The notes: generated by a model from the sequence alone, not told the origin. DNA of 7,496 nt from an uncultured Verrucomicrobiota bacterium (GCA_937894535.1 CALBHI010000143.1:1-7496); one strand, 5' to 3'. Counted from the stretch's first letter, positions 1-5,711 are shown. Numbers and translations: made by a program.

Positions 1-42
1 AAAGCCGGGCAGCACATTGGATTTGCGGGTGATGGTGGTCAT
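1..42 (-). CDS. cysT: Sulfate ABC transporter permease CysT/CysU, N-terminal fragment
   Basis: Only the first 14 codons lie in the window; the gene continues past the left edge. They read MTTITRKSNVLPGF. The short basic N-terminus followed by VLPGF is how CysT/CysU sulfate permeases usually begin, just before the first membrane helix. The position directly downstream of sbp on the same strand is the standard order sbp-cysT-cysW-cysA. The protein would be one of two inner-membrane subunits of the sulfate/thiosulfate importer that receives sulfate from Sbp. No clear Shine-Dalgarno precedes the ATG; the upstream minus-strand bases are an A/T-rich run. The call rests on a very short peptide plus context, so it is likely but not proven. 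Confidence 0.72.
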   Translation of the reverse strand, partial: MTTITRKSNVLPGF

Positions 43-61
43 GAGGTTTTTTAGAAAACGC

Positions 62-120
62 CCTGACGGGCGCACGACAAACATCGCTATTCGCGTTGCG
101 TTTGTAGTGACGCCGTCAGG
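62..120 (-). promoter_or_regulatory. Long imperfect hairpin between sbp and cysT
   Basis: Bases 62-82 pair with 100-120: a 21-position stem with four mismatches and a 17-base loop. It fills most of the 86-base gap between the sbp stop and the cysT start. An outer perfect 8-base pair (61-68 with 121-128) offers an alternative register, because CGTCAGG occurs twice in tandem at 114-127. In the mRNA the hairpin is followed by GCGTTTTCT, only a weak U-tract, so it is more likely a partial terminator or a 3' stabiliser of the porin-sbp message than a full stop. Such elements commonly let a binding protein be made in excess over its permease. Function is inferred; the pairing is seen. Confidence 0.6.
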
Positions 121-128
121 CGTCAGGG

Positions 129-1127
129 TTATTTGCCGTAGATCTGGTCGAACGTGCCTCCGTCGTTGAAGTGTTCGGCCTGGGCTTTCTGCCAGCCGCC
201 GAACACCTCGTCGATGGTGACCAGGTTGACGTCGGGGAAGCGCTCCTTGTACTTCGCCGCCACCGAGGCGAGACGCGGGCGATAGAAATGCTTCGCCGCG
301 AGTTCCTGGCCCTGCTCCGAATACAGGAAGTTCAGGTACGCCTCGGCCACCGCACGGGTGCCGCGTTTGTCCACCACCTTGTCGATCACCGTAACCGGCG
401 GTTCGGCGAGAATGCTCACCGAGGGGAAGACCACTTCGAACTCGTTGCCGAATTCCTTGATGGCGAGGTAGGCTTCGTTTTCCCACGAGAGGAACACGTC
501 GCCGATGCCGCGCTGCACAAAGGTGGTGGTCGATCCGCGCGCGCCGGAGTCGAGCACCGGCACGTTCCGGTACAGTTTGCGGAGGAACTCCAGCGCGCCG
601 GCCTGATCCCCGCCGTTGCGGCGGAGTTCATAGGCCCAGGCGGCGAGGTAGTTCCAGCGGGCACCGCCCGAGGTCTTCGGATTCGGGGTGATCACCGAAA
701 CGCCCTGCTTTACCAGATCGTCCCAGTCCTTGATCCCCTTCGGGTTCCCCTTGCGGACGAGGAACACGATGGTCGAGACGTAGGGTGAGCTGTTGTCGGG
801 CAGGCGGGATTGCCATTCCTTCGGAATCAGCCGGGCCTTCTCGGCGATGGCGTCGATGTCGTAGGCCAGCGCCAGCGTGACTACGTCGGCTTGCAGGCCG
901 TCGATGACCGCACGGGCCTGTTTGCCCGCGCCGCCGTGCGACTGCTTGATGGTAAGGTTCTCGCCGGTCTGCGCCTTCCACGTCGCGGCGAAGACCTGGT
1001 TGAACTCGTCGTAGAATTCCCGCGTGGGATCGTACGAGACGTTCAGGATGGTGATGTCCTTGGCGGTGGCGCCGACCGCCAGCAGGGCGGCCGTCAGCAG
1101 GGTCAGGGTCTTTCGGATGTGTTTCAT
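129..1127 (-). CDS. sbp: Periplasmic sulfate-binding protein Sbp
   Basis: Encodes 332 residues, close to the usual Sbp length of about 330. It binds sulfate (possibly thiosulfate) outside the inner membrane and delivers it to the CysTWA importer. Residues 1-22 are a signal peptide: basic start MKHIRK, hydrophobic core, and a small-residue cleavage site ATA before KD. The mature part shows family hallmarks: LNVSYDPTREFY (29-39), the loop HGGAGKQARAV (64-74), NPKTSGGARWNY (149-160), GARGSTTTF (196-204), SWENEA (214-219), and HFYRPR (280-285) near the C-terminus. S31, S153-G155 and W215 match ligand-contact positions known in Salmonella Sbp. The ATG at 1125-1127 was chosen because the signal peptide begins there; upstream codons overlap the porin and are Arg/Ser-rich nonsense. 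It lies 19 bases after the porin stop, so the two are probably cotranscribed. The Shine-Dalgarno is weak (GGGAA). Confidence 0.96.
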   Translation of the reverse strand: MKHIRKTLTLLTAALLAVGATAKDITILNVSYDPTREFYDEFNQVFAATWKAQTGENLTIKQSHGGAGKQARAVIDGLQADVVTLALAYDIDAIAEKARLIPKEWQSRLPDNSSPYVSTIVFLVRKGNPKGIKDWDDLVKQGVSVITPNPKTSGGARWNYLAAWAYELRRNGGDQAGALEFLRKLYRNVPVLDSGARGSTTTFVQRGIGDVFLSWENEAYLAIKEFGNEFEVVFPSVSILAEPPVTVIDKVVDKRGTRAVAEAYLNFLYSEQGQELAAKHFYRPRLASVAAKYKERFPDVNLVTIDEVFGGWQKAQAEHFNDGGTFDQIYGK

Positions 1128-1146
1128 GGTAGGAATTCCCGTTTGG

Positions 1147-2508
1147 TTAGAAGGAGACCTGGAAGCGGGCGAAGAGGATGTTCTCGTCCTCGCGGTCCGC
1201 GCCTTTGGCCGCGCCGCCATCGAATGCGCTTTGCTCGTAGGTGAGCGAGGAGCGCAGATTGCGGGTGAGATACCAGTTCAGGCCGATCGCCCAGGACTGG
1301 ATGCCGGCGACCGAGCGGTTGGGGTTCGCATAGGTCGGGAAGGTCTGGTCGTCCACGTTTAACTCGCTGTAGCGGGCGGCGAGTTCGAACGCACCCCATT
1401 GCCCCTTGGCCACATCAAAGGGCCGCGCGGGATTGATGCCCCGGAACGAGTTCTCCTCGCCGGTCAGCACGTAGGTTGTGGCGATCTGCCACGCGTCGTT
1501 GTCGAGCGTCGTGGTCTGGTCGTCCTTGCGGACTTCCTGGGATGACACGATGTACTCGCCGATCACGCCCAGCGGACCGTAGTAATAGGTCAGTTGCGGC
1601 GCGAAGCGGGTGCGGTCGCCGTCGGCCAGCACGTTGTCGGCGGTGTTGGTCGAGGTCAGGTAGCTGAACACGCGGACCTGCCCGGGGGTGCGGTACGAGG
1701 CGAGGCCGGTTGCGGTGCCGGAGCCCTGCTCTTTCCCGATGCTGCCGGCGATGCCGATGCCAAGGCCGCGCAGGGCGTCGATGTCGGTGGTCTTGAACGG
1801 GGTCGCGAACAGGCGGCCGACGAAGTCCTTGTCGTCCGATGTGTCGCTGTCGGCGCTGCCGCCATCAACCACGCCGTTGAAGACGCCGGCCTCGTAGGTC
1901 AGGACATCCTTCACGAGTTCGCCGGAGAGTTGGAGTCCGACATCGCGGTTCGGGGCGAGGCTGGTTGGATGGGCCCGCTCGATGAAGCGGATGTCCGAGC
2001 CTGACTGCAGGCGCTCGAGGCCCAGCGGGGCCTTGAACTTACCGGCGCGCAAGCGGAACGCATCCGAGAACTTGTAGCCGGTGTAGGCGTCGAGGATGGT
2101 CGTGCCGCTGCCGGCGAATTCCGGGGTGAAGCGGAACTCCCCGTTTTTGCCGACCGTGCCCTCGATGGTCGGACGGACGCGGCGCAACAGGAAGGTGTCG
2201 CTTTGCGGGTTCGCGTCGTCGTTGAAAAAGAACCGCGCGTCCTGCTGGATGAGGCCGCGCAGCTTGATTTCAAACGACTTGTCCGGGGCAGCAAACGAGA
2301 AGCCGGAGGCGTCGGCCTTCACGACCGGCGTTTTTTCGGCGGCCGCCTTGGTATTCTCGTCCGCGATCTCGAGCTTGCGCTCAAGCACGCGAATTTTCTG
2401 GTCGAGTTGCTGGATCTGGTTGTTGATGTCTTCGGCATGGATCGGGAAAGCCCCGCCAACCGAAGCGCCCACGAGGGCGGTGGTCACGAGCGTGCGAAAG
2501 GTTCGCAT
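1147..2508 (-). CDS. OprP/OprO-family anion-selective porin, probably for sulfate uptake
   Basis: Encodes 453 residues. Residues 1-25 form a signal peptide (MRTFRT, hydrophobic core, cleavage after HA). Residues 26-58 are a Gln/Leu/Glu/Lys heptad-like segment, probably a short coiled coil that trimerises or anchors the porin. The barrel follows from about residue 75 to the terminal Phe of ARFQVSF, the usual outer-membrane sorting signal. GKFKAPLGLERLQSG (156-170) and APNRDVGLQLSGEL (185-198) are typical of the phosphate-selective porin O and P family (PF07396). Known members are trimeric channels for phosphate or polyphosphate. Placement between oscA and sbp suggests sulfate or another sulfur oxyanion here; that is inference. 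The start at 2506-2508 has an AGGAG Shine-Dalgarno (2516-2520) with 7-base spacing and gives a proper signal peptide. Earlier in-frame ATGs lead into Arg/Pro-rich sequence overlapping oscA and were rejected. Confidence 0.9.
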   Translation of the reverse strand: MRTFRTLVTTALVGASVGGAFPIHAEDINNQIQQLDQKIRVLERKLEIADENTKAAAEKTPVVKADASGFSFAAPDKSFEIKLRGLIQQDARFFFNDDANPQSDTFLLRRVRPTIEGTVGKNGEFRFTPEFAGSGTTILDAYTGYKFSDAFRLRAGKFKAPLGLERLQSGSDIRFIERAHPTSLAPNRDVGLQLSGELVKDVLTYEAGVFNGVVDGGSADSDTSDDKDFVGRLFATPFKTTDIDALRGLGIGIAGSIGKEQGSGTATGLASYRTPGQVRVFSYLTSTNTADNVLADGDRTRFAPQLTYYYGPLGVIGEYIVSSQEVRKDDQTTTLDNDAWQIATTYVLTGEENSFRGINPARPFDVAKGQWGAFELAARYSELNVDDQTFPTYANPNRSVAGIQSWAIGLNWYLTRNLRSSLTYEQSAFDGGAAKGADREDENILFARFQVSF

Positions 2509-2511
2509 GGT

Positions 2512-2534
2512 GTTACTCCTGTTGTGCGAGTAAC
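2512..2534 (-). promoter_or_regulatory. Inverted repeat overlapping the porin Shine-Dalgarno
   Basis: A perfect 7-base inverted repeat, GTTACTC and GAGTAAC (2512-2518 and 2528-2534), is separated by 9 bases. In the mRNA its 3' arm contains GAG of the porin Shine-Dalgarno (AGGAG, 2516-2520) and ends 3 bases before the ATG. Folded, it would partly hide the ribosome binding site; as DNA it could be a regulator half-site pair. A second dyad, CCGGA-GG-TCCGG (2537-2548), sits immediately upstream and includes CTCC, which could instead pair with the Shine-Dalgarno. The symmetry is seen; the regulatory role is inferred. Confidence 0.5.
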
Positions 2535-2617
2535 GTCCGGAGGTCCGGTCTGTCGGCACTGCATTCATCTGGTTCAGTTTGGGTTGGTTCGGCCTCCAGG
2601 GAACTGGTCGGCAAAGC

Positions 2618-2815
2618 TTACTCTCGGGCGGCGTTCGGGGAGCCGGGTTCCTGCGGCAACCGGATCTTCTCCCGGCGCTCCACTTGAACGACGCGGCCAT
2701 TGTGGATGGTGATTTCCACCGATCCGAATGCCACCTCGCGCACCGCACGCAGGATGCGCTGGTCCGCCTCGGTTAGGTCGTGGGCGGTTGTTATGTGTTT
2801 GTTTGAATCGCTCAT
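2618..2815 (-). CDS. oscA: OscA/YezD-like small sulfur-starvation protein (DUF2292)
   Basis: Encodes 65 residues, soluble, with no signal peptide or membrane segment. The core, FGSVEITIHNGRVVQVERRE (30-49), is the signature of the DUF2292/YezD family, in which a short beta-hairpin precedes a basic end; here the tail is Pro/Arg-rich. OscA in Pseudomonas is encoded beside sbp, is induced by sulfur starvation, and is needed for normal use of organic sulfur and for chromate tolerance. Its biochemical role is unknown. The same placement here, between an Rrf2 regulator and the porin-sbp pair, supports the family call. The start at 2813-2815 follows GGTGG with a short 4-base spacing. An upstream in-frame ATG at 2870-2872 would overlap the end of the Rrf2 gene and add a hydrophobic stretch absent from the family, so I rejected it. 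About 109 bases separate it from the porin. Confidence 0.88.
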   Translation of the reverse strand: MSDSNKHITTAHDLTEADQRILRAVREVAFGSVEITIHNGRVVQVERREKIRLPQEPGSPNAARE

Positions 2816-2821
2816 AAATCC

Positions 2822-2838
2822 ACCAAATTGGTATAGTA
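2822..2838 (-). promoter_or_regulatory. Palindrome and TACTATAC box upstream of oscA
   Basis: In the 38-base gap between the Rrf2 gene and oscA, ACCAA-A-TTGGT (2822-2832) is a perfect 5-base dyad around one central base. It overlaps the octamer TACTATAC (minus strand, 2831-2838). The same octamer occurs on the plus strand at 3312-3319, in front of the Rrf2 gene. Both sites are 10-20 bases from a start codon. They are candidate operators or part of an internal promoter for oscA (TACTAT could serve as a -10). A seven-T run (2846-2852) lies just upstream. No function is proven. Confidence 0.4.
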
Positions 2839-2853
2839 ATAGGGCAAAAAAAC

Positions 2854-3303
2854 TTAAATGACGTAAAACCAAGCGCTTTCGGTGGTTGGTCCCATGTTCA
2901 TCATGTCCGCCAGCGAGGTGTTGTCCAGGATCTCGGCGATCGCATCGCGCACTTCATGCATAACCGCGCGGATCGGGCAATTCGCCTCGTCCCCGCACTC
3001 CTTGCACCGGGCGTAGGCGGTTTTGCTCACACACGACACCGGGGCAAGCGGGCCGTCCATCAGGCGCACGACATCACCGATCTTGATTTCATCGGCATGG
3101 CGGAGCAGGGAATAGCCCCCGCCCTTGCCCTTCTTGCTCTGGAGGATTCCCTCGTTGTTCAATTCGAGCAGAATCCGCTCGAGGAACTTCCTCGGGATCT
3201 TCTCGTCCGCCGCCAAACGGCTGATCAACACCGGTTGCCCATTCCGCTGGTTGGCCAGATAAATCAACGCCCGGAGGGCATACTTTGTTTTCTTGGTGAG
3301 CAT
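2854..3303 (-). CDS. Rrf2-family transcriptional regulator, likely sulfur or redox sensor
   Basis: Encodes 149 residues, the normal length of the Rrf2/IscR/CymR family. The N-terminal winged helix-turn-helix begins MLTKKTKYALRALIYLA and runs to about residue 70. It includes the recognition region IPRKFLERILLELNNEGIL (36-54) and the wing KKGKGGGYSL (57-66). A cysteine cluster follows, C91-x8-C100-x2-C103-x5-C109, in the segment that holds the Fe-S ligands in IscR and NsrR, though the spacing differs from both. It could carry a cluster or act as a thiol switch. CymR, also Rrf2, represses cysteine-synthesis genes in Bacillus, so control of the oscA-porin-sbp genes is the natural hypothesis, with autoregulation. 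It is first in the operon, 38 bases before oscA. The ATG at 3301-3303 gives the conserved N-terminus; no good Shine-Dalgarno is visible and the predicted leader is only about 14 bases. Confidence 0.93.
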   Translation of the reverse strand: MLTKKTKYALRALIYLANQRNGQPVLISRLAADEKIPRKFLERILLELNNEGILQSKKGKGGGYSLLRHADEIKIGDVVRLMDGPLAPVSCVSKTAYARCKECGDEANCPIRAVMHEVRDAIAEILDNTSLADMMNMGPTTESAWFYVI

Positions 3304-3311
3304 AATACGAC

Positions 3312-3334
3312 TACTATACTAGACTGATAGACTG
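3312..3334. promoter_or_regulatory. Repeated motifs over the rrf2 promoter, candidate operator
   Basis: TAGACTG occurs twice in tandem with one intervening base (3320-3326 and 3328-3334), covering the rrf2 -10 box. TACTATAC (3312-3319) adjoins it and recurs upstream of oscA. GACT appears three times in 3309-3333. A protein bound here would block the rrf2 promoter and could also affect divergent transcription: TTGGTG (3293-3298), 16 bases, TATACT (3315-3320) forms a possible plus-strand promoter. Autoregulation by the Rrf2 protein is the simplest explanation but is inferred. Confidence 0.4.
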
Positions 3335-3352
3335 TTCGCGAGGTGGCGTCAA
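3324..3352 (-). promoter_or_regulatory. Promoter of the rrf2-oscA-porin-sbp operon
   Basis: On the minus strand TTGACG (3347-3352) and TATCAG (3324-3329) are 17 bases apart: five of six and four of six matches to the sigma-70 consensus. An A-run lies just upstream of the -35. Transcription would begin near 3317, leaving a leader of about 14 bases before the rrf2 ATG. No other -35/-10 pair of similar quality was seen upstream of oscA, porin or sbp, so this may drive the whole set. A closer match to a -10, TATAGT (minus strand, 3314-3319), lacks a matching -35. Confidence 0.55.
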
Positions 3353-3392
3353 CCCTTTTTTTAATGTGGGCGCGAATGTTCTCTGTCCCTGG

Positions 3393-3421
3393 TTGCTGGG
3401 CGGGGTGGATTTCTTTACGCT
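3393..3421 (+). promoter_or_regulatory. Possible leaderless promoter of the thiF-rhodanese gene
   Basis: TTGCTG (3393-3398) and TACGCT (3416-3421) are 17 bases apart, and the -10 ends 7 bases before the ATG at 3429. Transcription would thus start at or next to the start codon, which fits the absence of any Shine-Dalgarno there. Each box is only a partial match to consensus. The alternative is the stronger -10 at 3315-3320, which would give a leader of about 100 bases. Confidence 0.33.
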
Positions 3422-3428
3422 GCGCGCC

Positions 3429-4577
3429 ATGGAAAACGGGTTCACAGCGCAGGAGCGGGTGCGGTACATCCGGCACCTCTTGCTGCCAGAGGTGGGGGAG
3501 GCGGGGCAGCGACGCTTGAAGGCGGCGCGGGTGTTGGTGGTAGGGGCGGGAGGCTTGGGGTCGCCGGTGGCGATGTATCTGGCGGCGGCCGGGGTGGGGG
3601 TGCTCGGGCTGGTGGATGGCGACGTAGTGGAGGAATCGAACCTTCAGCGCCAGATTATCCACGGCACGGGCGATGTCGGGCGGCTGAAGGTGGATTCCGC
3701 GCGCGACCGGTTGGCGTCGATCAATCCGGAGGTGCGGGTGGTGACCCACCCGTTTCGCTTGACCGCAGCGGATGCGCGTGCGGTGGTGTCGGACTACGAT
3801 GTCGTGGTCGACGGCACCGACAATTTTCCGGCGCGGTATCTCATCAACGATGCCTGTGTGTTGCTGGGCAAGCCGATGGTCTATGGGTCAGTGTTCCGCT
3901 TTGAGGGACAGGTCGGGGTGTTCGATGCGCGCCGCGGCGCCTGTTACCGGTGTTTGTATCCGTCGCCCCCGCCGGCCGGGCTGGTGCCGAACTGCGCCGA
4001 GGCCGGGGTGCTTGGGGTGTTGCCGGGCATCGTGGGGTGCATCCAAGCGAATGAGGCGATCAAGCTGATCCTCGGCATCGGCGAACCGCTGATCGACCGG
4101 TTGTTGCTGGTCGATGCATTGACCCTGCAGTTTCGCACGTTGCACCATGCCCGCGATCCGGCGTGTCCGGTGTGCGGAAACCATCCAAGGATCACCGCCC
4201 TGACGGATCTTCCCGCCGAACCGTGTTCCACGCAACCGCCAACCCAGGAGTCCGATTCCATGCAGCAGATGACCGCCGTTGAACTCAAACAGCGCCTCGA
4301 CCGGGGCGAGGTCGATCTGGTCGATGTACGCGAGCCGTACGAAGTCGCCATCGCGAAAATCCCCGGGGCGAAGCTGATCCCGCTCGCCACCGTGGTCGCC
4401 GAGCGCGCTCAGCTCAACCCCGCCCGCGAGACCGTGGTGATGTGCCGCGGCGGGGCACGCAGCGCCAAGGCCATCGAGGACCTGAGGAAAGCGGGCTACA
4501 CGGGCGTGTTGATCAACCTCGCCGGCGGCATCACCGCCTGGTCGAACGACGTCGATCCGAGTGTGCCGAAGTACTGA
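3429..4577 (+). CDS. ThiF/MoeB-type adenylyltransferase fused to a rhodanese domain (MoeZ/MoeBR-like)
   Basis: Encodes 382 residues. Residues 1-256 are an E1-like adenylyltransferase: RYIRHLLLPEVG (12-23), nucleotide loop GAGGLG (39-44), NLQRQ (71-75), DGTDN (128-132, D131 equivalent to a key MoeB aspartate), CAEAGVLGVLPGIVG (189-203), and zinc cysteines C172, C175, C246 and C249. A polar Pro/Ser/Thr linker (257-277) leads to a rhodanese domain (282-376) with active-site loop CRGGARS and nucleophile C339. Such fusions adenylate the C-terminal Gly-Gly of ubiquitin-like carriers (MoaD, ThiS, CysO) and thiocarboxylate them, supplying sulfur for molybdopterin, thiamine or cysteine. No carrier gene is in the window, so the partner is unknown. 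It diverges from the Rrf2 sulfur operon and may share control. The ATG at 3429 starts at the family N-terminus; an upstream GTG at 3366 adds 21 unlike residues. Codon use changes along the gene (see findings). Confidence 0.93.
   Translation: MENGFTAQERVRYIRHLLLPEVGEAGQRRLKAARVLVVGAGGLGSPVAMYLAAAGVGVLGLVDGDVVEESNLQRQIIHGTGDVGRLKVDSARDRLASINPEVRVVTHPFRLTAADARAVVSDYDVVVDGTDNFPARYLINDACVLLGKPMVYGSVFRFEGQVGVFDARRGACYRCLYPSPPPAGLVPNCAEAGVLGVLPGIVGCIQANEAIKLILGIGEPLIDRLLLVDALTLQFRTLHHARDPACPVCGNHPRITALTDLPAEPCSTQPPTQESDSMQQMTAVELKQRLDRGEVDLVDVREPYEVAIAKIPGAKLIPLATVVAERAQLNPARETVVMCRGGARSAKAIEDLRKAGYTGVLINLAGGITAWSNDVDPSVPKY
4246..4262 (+). promoter_or_regulatory. Internal Shine-Dalgarno and in-frame ATG before the rhodanese domain
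   Basis: AGGAG at 4246-4250 is followed after 9 bases by an in-frame ATG (4260-4262, codon 278 of the fusion), four residues before the rhodanese domain. Initiation here would give a free 105-residue rhodanese, the size of stand-alone GlpE-like proteins. This site looks better for ribosomes than the main start of the gene, which has no Shine-Dalgarno. Use in the cell is inferred. Confidence 0.5.
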
Positions 4578-4578
4578 C

Positions 4579-4610
4579 GCGGTTCACGCCGCGTCTGCAC
4601 GATGAACCGC
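4579..4610. terminator. Hairpin between convergent genes, possible bidirectional terminator
   Basis: GCGGTTCA (4579-4586) pairs perfectly with TGAACCGC (4603-4610) across a 16-base loop. The stem spans the whole 33-base gap between the fusion gene's stop and the sppA stop. Neither side has a long U-tract, so termination may be inefficient or factor-assisted. Position between two convergent stops is the main argument. Confidence 0.45.
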
Positions 4611-5627
4611 CTACGGTTTCCAGAGGTACTGGAAGCGCGGTGATTCGTTGAGCCGGGCGAGCGGGGCGGGGAGCGGATTTTTAATGCCGGCGAGGTAGTC
4701 CCAGAAAGTCGTGGTGGTGTAGTAGCGGACGACGCGCACCGATTCCTCGCCGAGCAGTTCGGCGGTCCGGGCCACCGCGTCATCCCAGTAGCCAACCTGG
4801 TCGATCAGCTTCAACTCCAGCGCCTGGTCGGCGGTGAAGATGCGGCCGTCGGCAATATTCGCCAGAGCGACCGGGTCGATGCCCCGGCTTTCCGCGACAA
4901 TGCCGCGGAAGCGGGTGTGCATGCGGTCGATCATGTCCTGCAGCATGGCGATTTCCTCGGGGTTGGTTTCGCGGAACGGATTGAGCATGTCCTTGTTGTC
5001 GCCCGATTTGATGGTGGTGTCGGTCACGCCGATCTTGTCGCTCAGCACCTTCCAGTTGAGGCTCTGCATGATCACGCCAATCGAGCCGATCACCGTGGTC
5101 GGCTGGGCGATCAGCCAATCGCCGGCCATCGCCACGTAGTAGCCGCCCGAGGCGGCGAGGTCGCGCATCAGCACCACGACCTTGCGGCCTTCGCCCCCGG
5201 CCTTGAACCGCATCAGCGCGGTGTACACCTCGTCGCTCGGGGTGATGCCGCCGCCCGGGGAATCGACTTCGAGCAGGATCGCCCGCACCTCCTCGTCGCG
5301 GTCGGCGGCACGGATGGCGCGGAGCAATTCCTCGATGGGATCGACCGGTACCTGAAACAGGCCGGCCTCGGTTTCACGGGTAATGATACCGGACACGTGC
5401 AGGCGCACGACCTTGGCGGTGCCGCTGCCGAAGGACCATTCTTCCTCGAAGCGTGGTTCCTCGTCCACCGGGGCGTCATCGCGCTGGTGCAAGGAAGGCG
5501 TCATGGCCAGCAGGGCCACGCCCATGCCGAGGTTCAGAAACAGGCTGGTTCCCAGGGCAAGGACCAGCAAGGCGATGGCGATCCAGAATCCGGCAGCGGA
5601 ACGGCGCGGGGGCGGTGGTGTGTCCAT
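4611..5627 (-). CDS. sppA: Signal peptide peptidase SppA-like, S49 family
   Basis: Encodes 338 residues, the short single-domain bacterial form rather than the ~600-residue E. coli type. After a Pro/Arg-rich cytoplasmic start, residues 13-42 form one membrane helix; the catalytic domain lies outside the inner membrane. It cleaves leftover signal peptides and perhaps misfolded membrane protein pieces by a Ser/Lys dyad. ASGGYY places the nucleophile at S160, and the motif KSGDNKDM places the general base at K212; the 52-residue gap equals that between S147 and K199 of Bacillus SppA. EVDSPGGG (120-127) and VIGSIGVIMQSLN (179-191) are further family blocks. The ATG at 5625-5627 gives the complete anchor. 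It is convergent with the thiF-rhodanese gene and divergent from hemH. I see no functional tie to sulfur uptake. Confidence 0.94.
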   Translation of the reverse strand: MDTPPPPRRSAAGFWIAIALLVLALGTSLFLNLGMGVALLAMTPSLHQRDDAPVDEEPRFEEEWSFGSGTAKVVRLHVSGIITRETEAGLFQVPVDPIEELLRAIRAADRDEEVRAILLEVDSPGGGITPSDEVYTALMRFKAGGEGRKVVVLMRDLAASGGYYVAMAGDWLIAQPTTVIGSIGVIMQSLNWKVLSDKIGVTDTTIKSGDNKDMLNPFRETNPEEIAMLQDMIDRMHTRFRGIVAESRGIDPVALANIADGRIFTADQALELKLIDQVGYWDDAVARTAELLGEESVRVVRYYTTTTFWDYLAGIKNPLPAPLARLNESPRFQYLWKP

Positions 5628-5633
5628 GGCGCT

Positions 5634-5661
5634 ACCCTACACGGAGCGCGCCGGGAATCAA
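5634..5661 (-). promoter_or_regulatory. Possible sppA promoter close to the start codon
   Basis: On the minus strand TTGATT (5656-5661) and TAGGGT (5634-5639) are 16 bases apart, and the -10 ends 6 bases before the ATG. If used, the message would be leaderless. The GGGT in the same segment could instead be read as a weak Shine-Dalgarno. The -10 matches consensus poorly. Confidence 0.3.
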
Positions 5662-5663
5662 GA

Positions 5664-5678
5664 GCGGTGGCGCACCGC
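5664..5678. repeat. Short perfect dyad in the sppA-hemH divergent region
   Basis: GCGGTG and CACCGC flank GCG: a 6-base inverted repeat with a 3-base centre. It lies just upstream of the possible sppA -35 and about 33 bases upstream of the hemH -35, a usual place for an operator. It could equally be chance in GC-rich sequence. Confidence 0.3.
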
Positions 5679-5711
5679 ATCCGGTTCGTGGCCGGGGGTT
5701 GTGCTTGGCGG

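Noticed and set aside
2509..2748. Extended porin start adding up to 80 residues, including ATG codons at 2746-2748 and 2566-2568.
   Set aside because: The extension overlaps oscA, is Arg/Pro-rich and would bury the signal peptide; the ATG at 2506-2508 has a good Shine-Dalgarno.
2846..2889. T-run after the rrf2 stop with an upstream ACCAA/TTGGT pair, as a terminator between rrf2 and oscA.
   Set aside because: The paired arms are short, lie inside the rrf2 coding end, and are too far from the T-run to form an intrinsic terminator.
3303..3318. TAATACGACT-ACTATA, identical to the phage T7 promoter core except for one missing C.
   Set aside because: T7 RNA polymerase is strict about spacing, no phage or vector sequence surrounds it, and the bases fit the native rrf2 start and repeat region. 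Most likely coincidence, though worth knowing when cloning artefacts are considered.
3541..3608. Clustered G-runs at the start of the ThiF coding part, as a possible G-quadruplex.
   Set aside because: No four G3 runs with loops of 7 or fewer; the runs follow from Gly/Val codons and G-ending codon preference.
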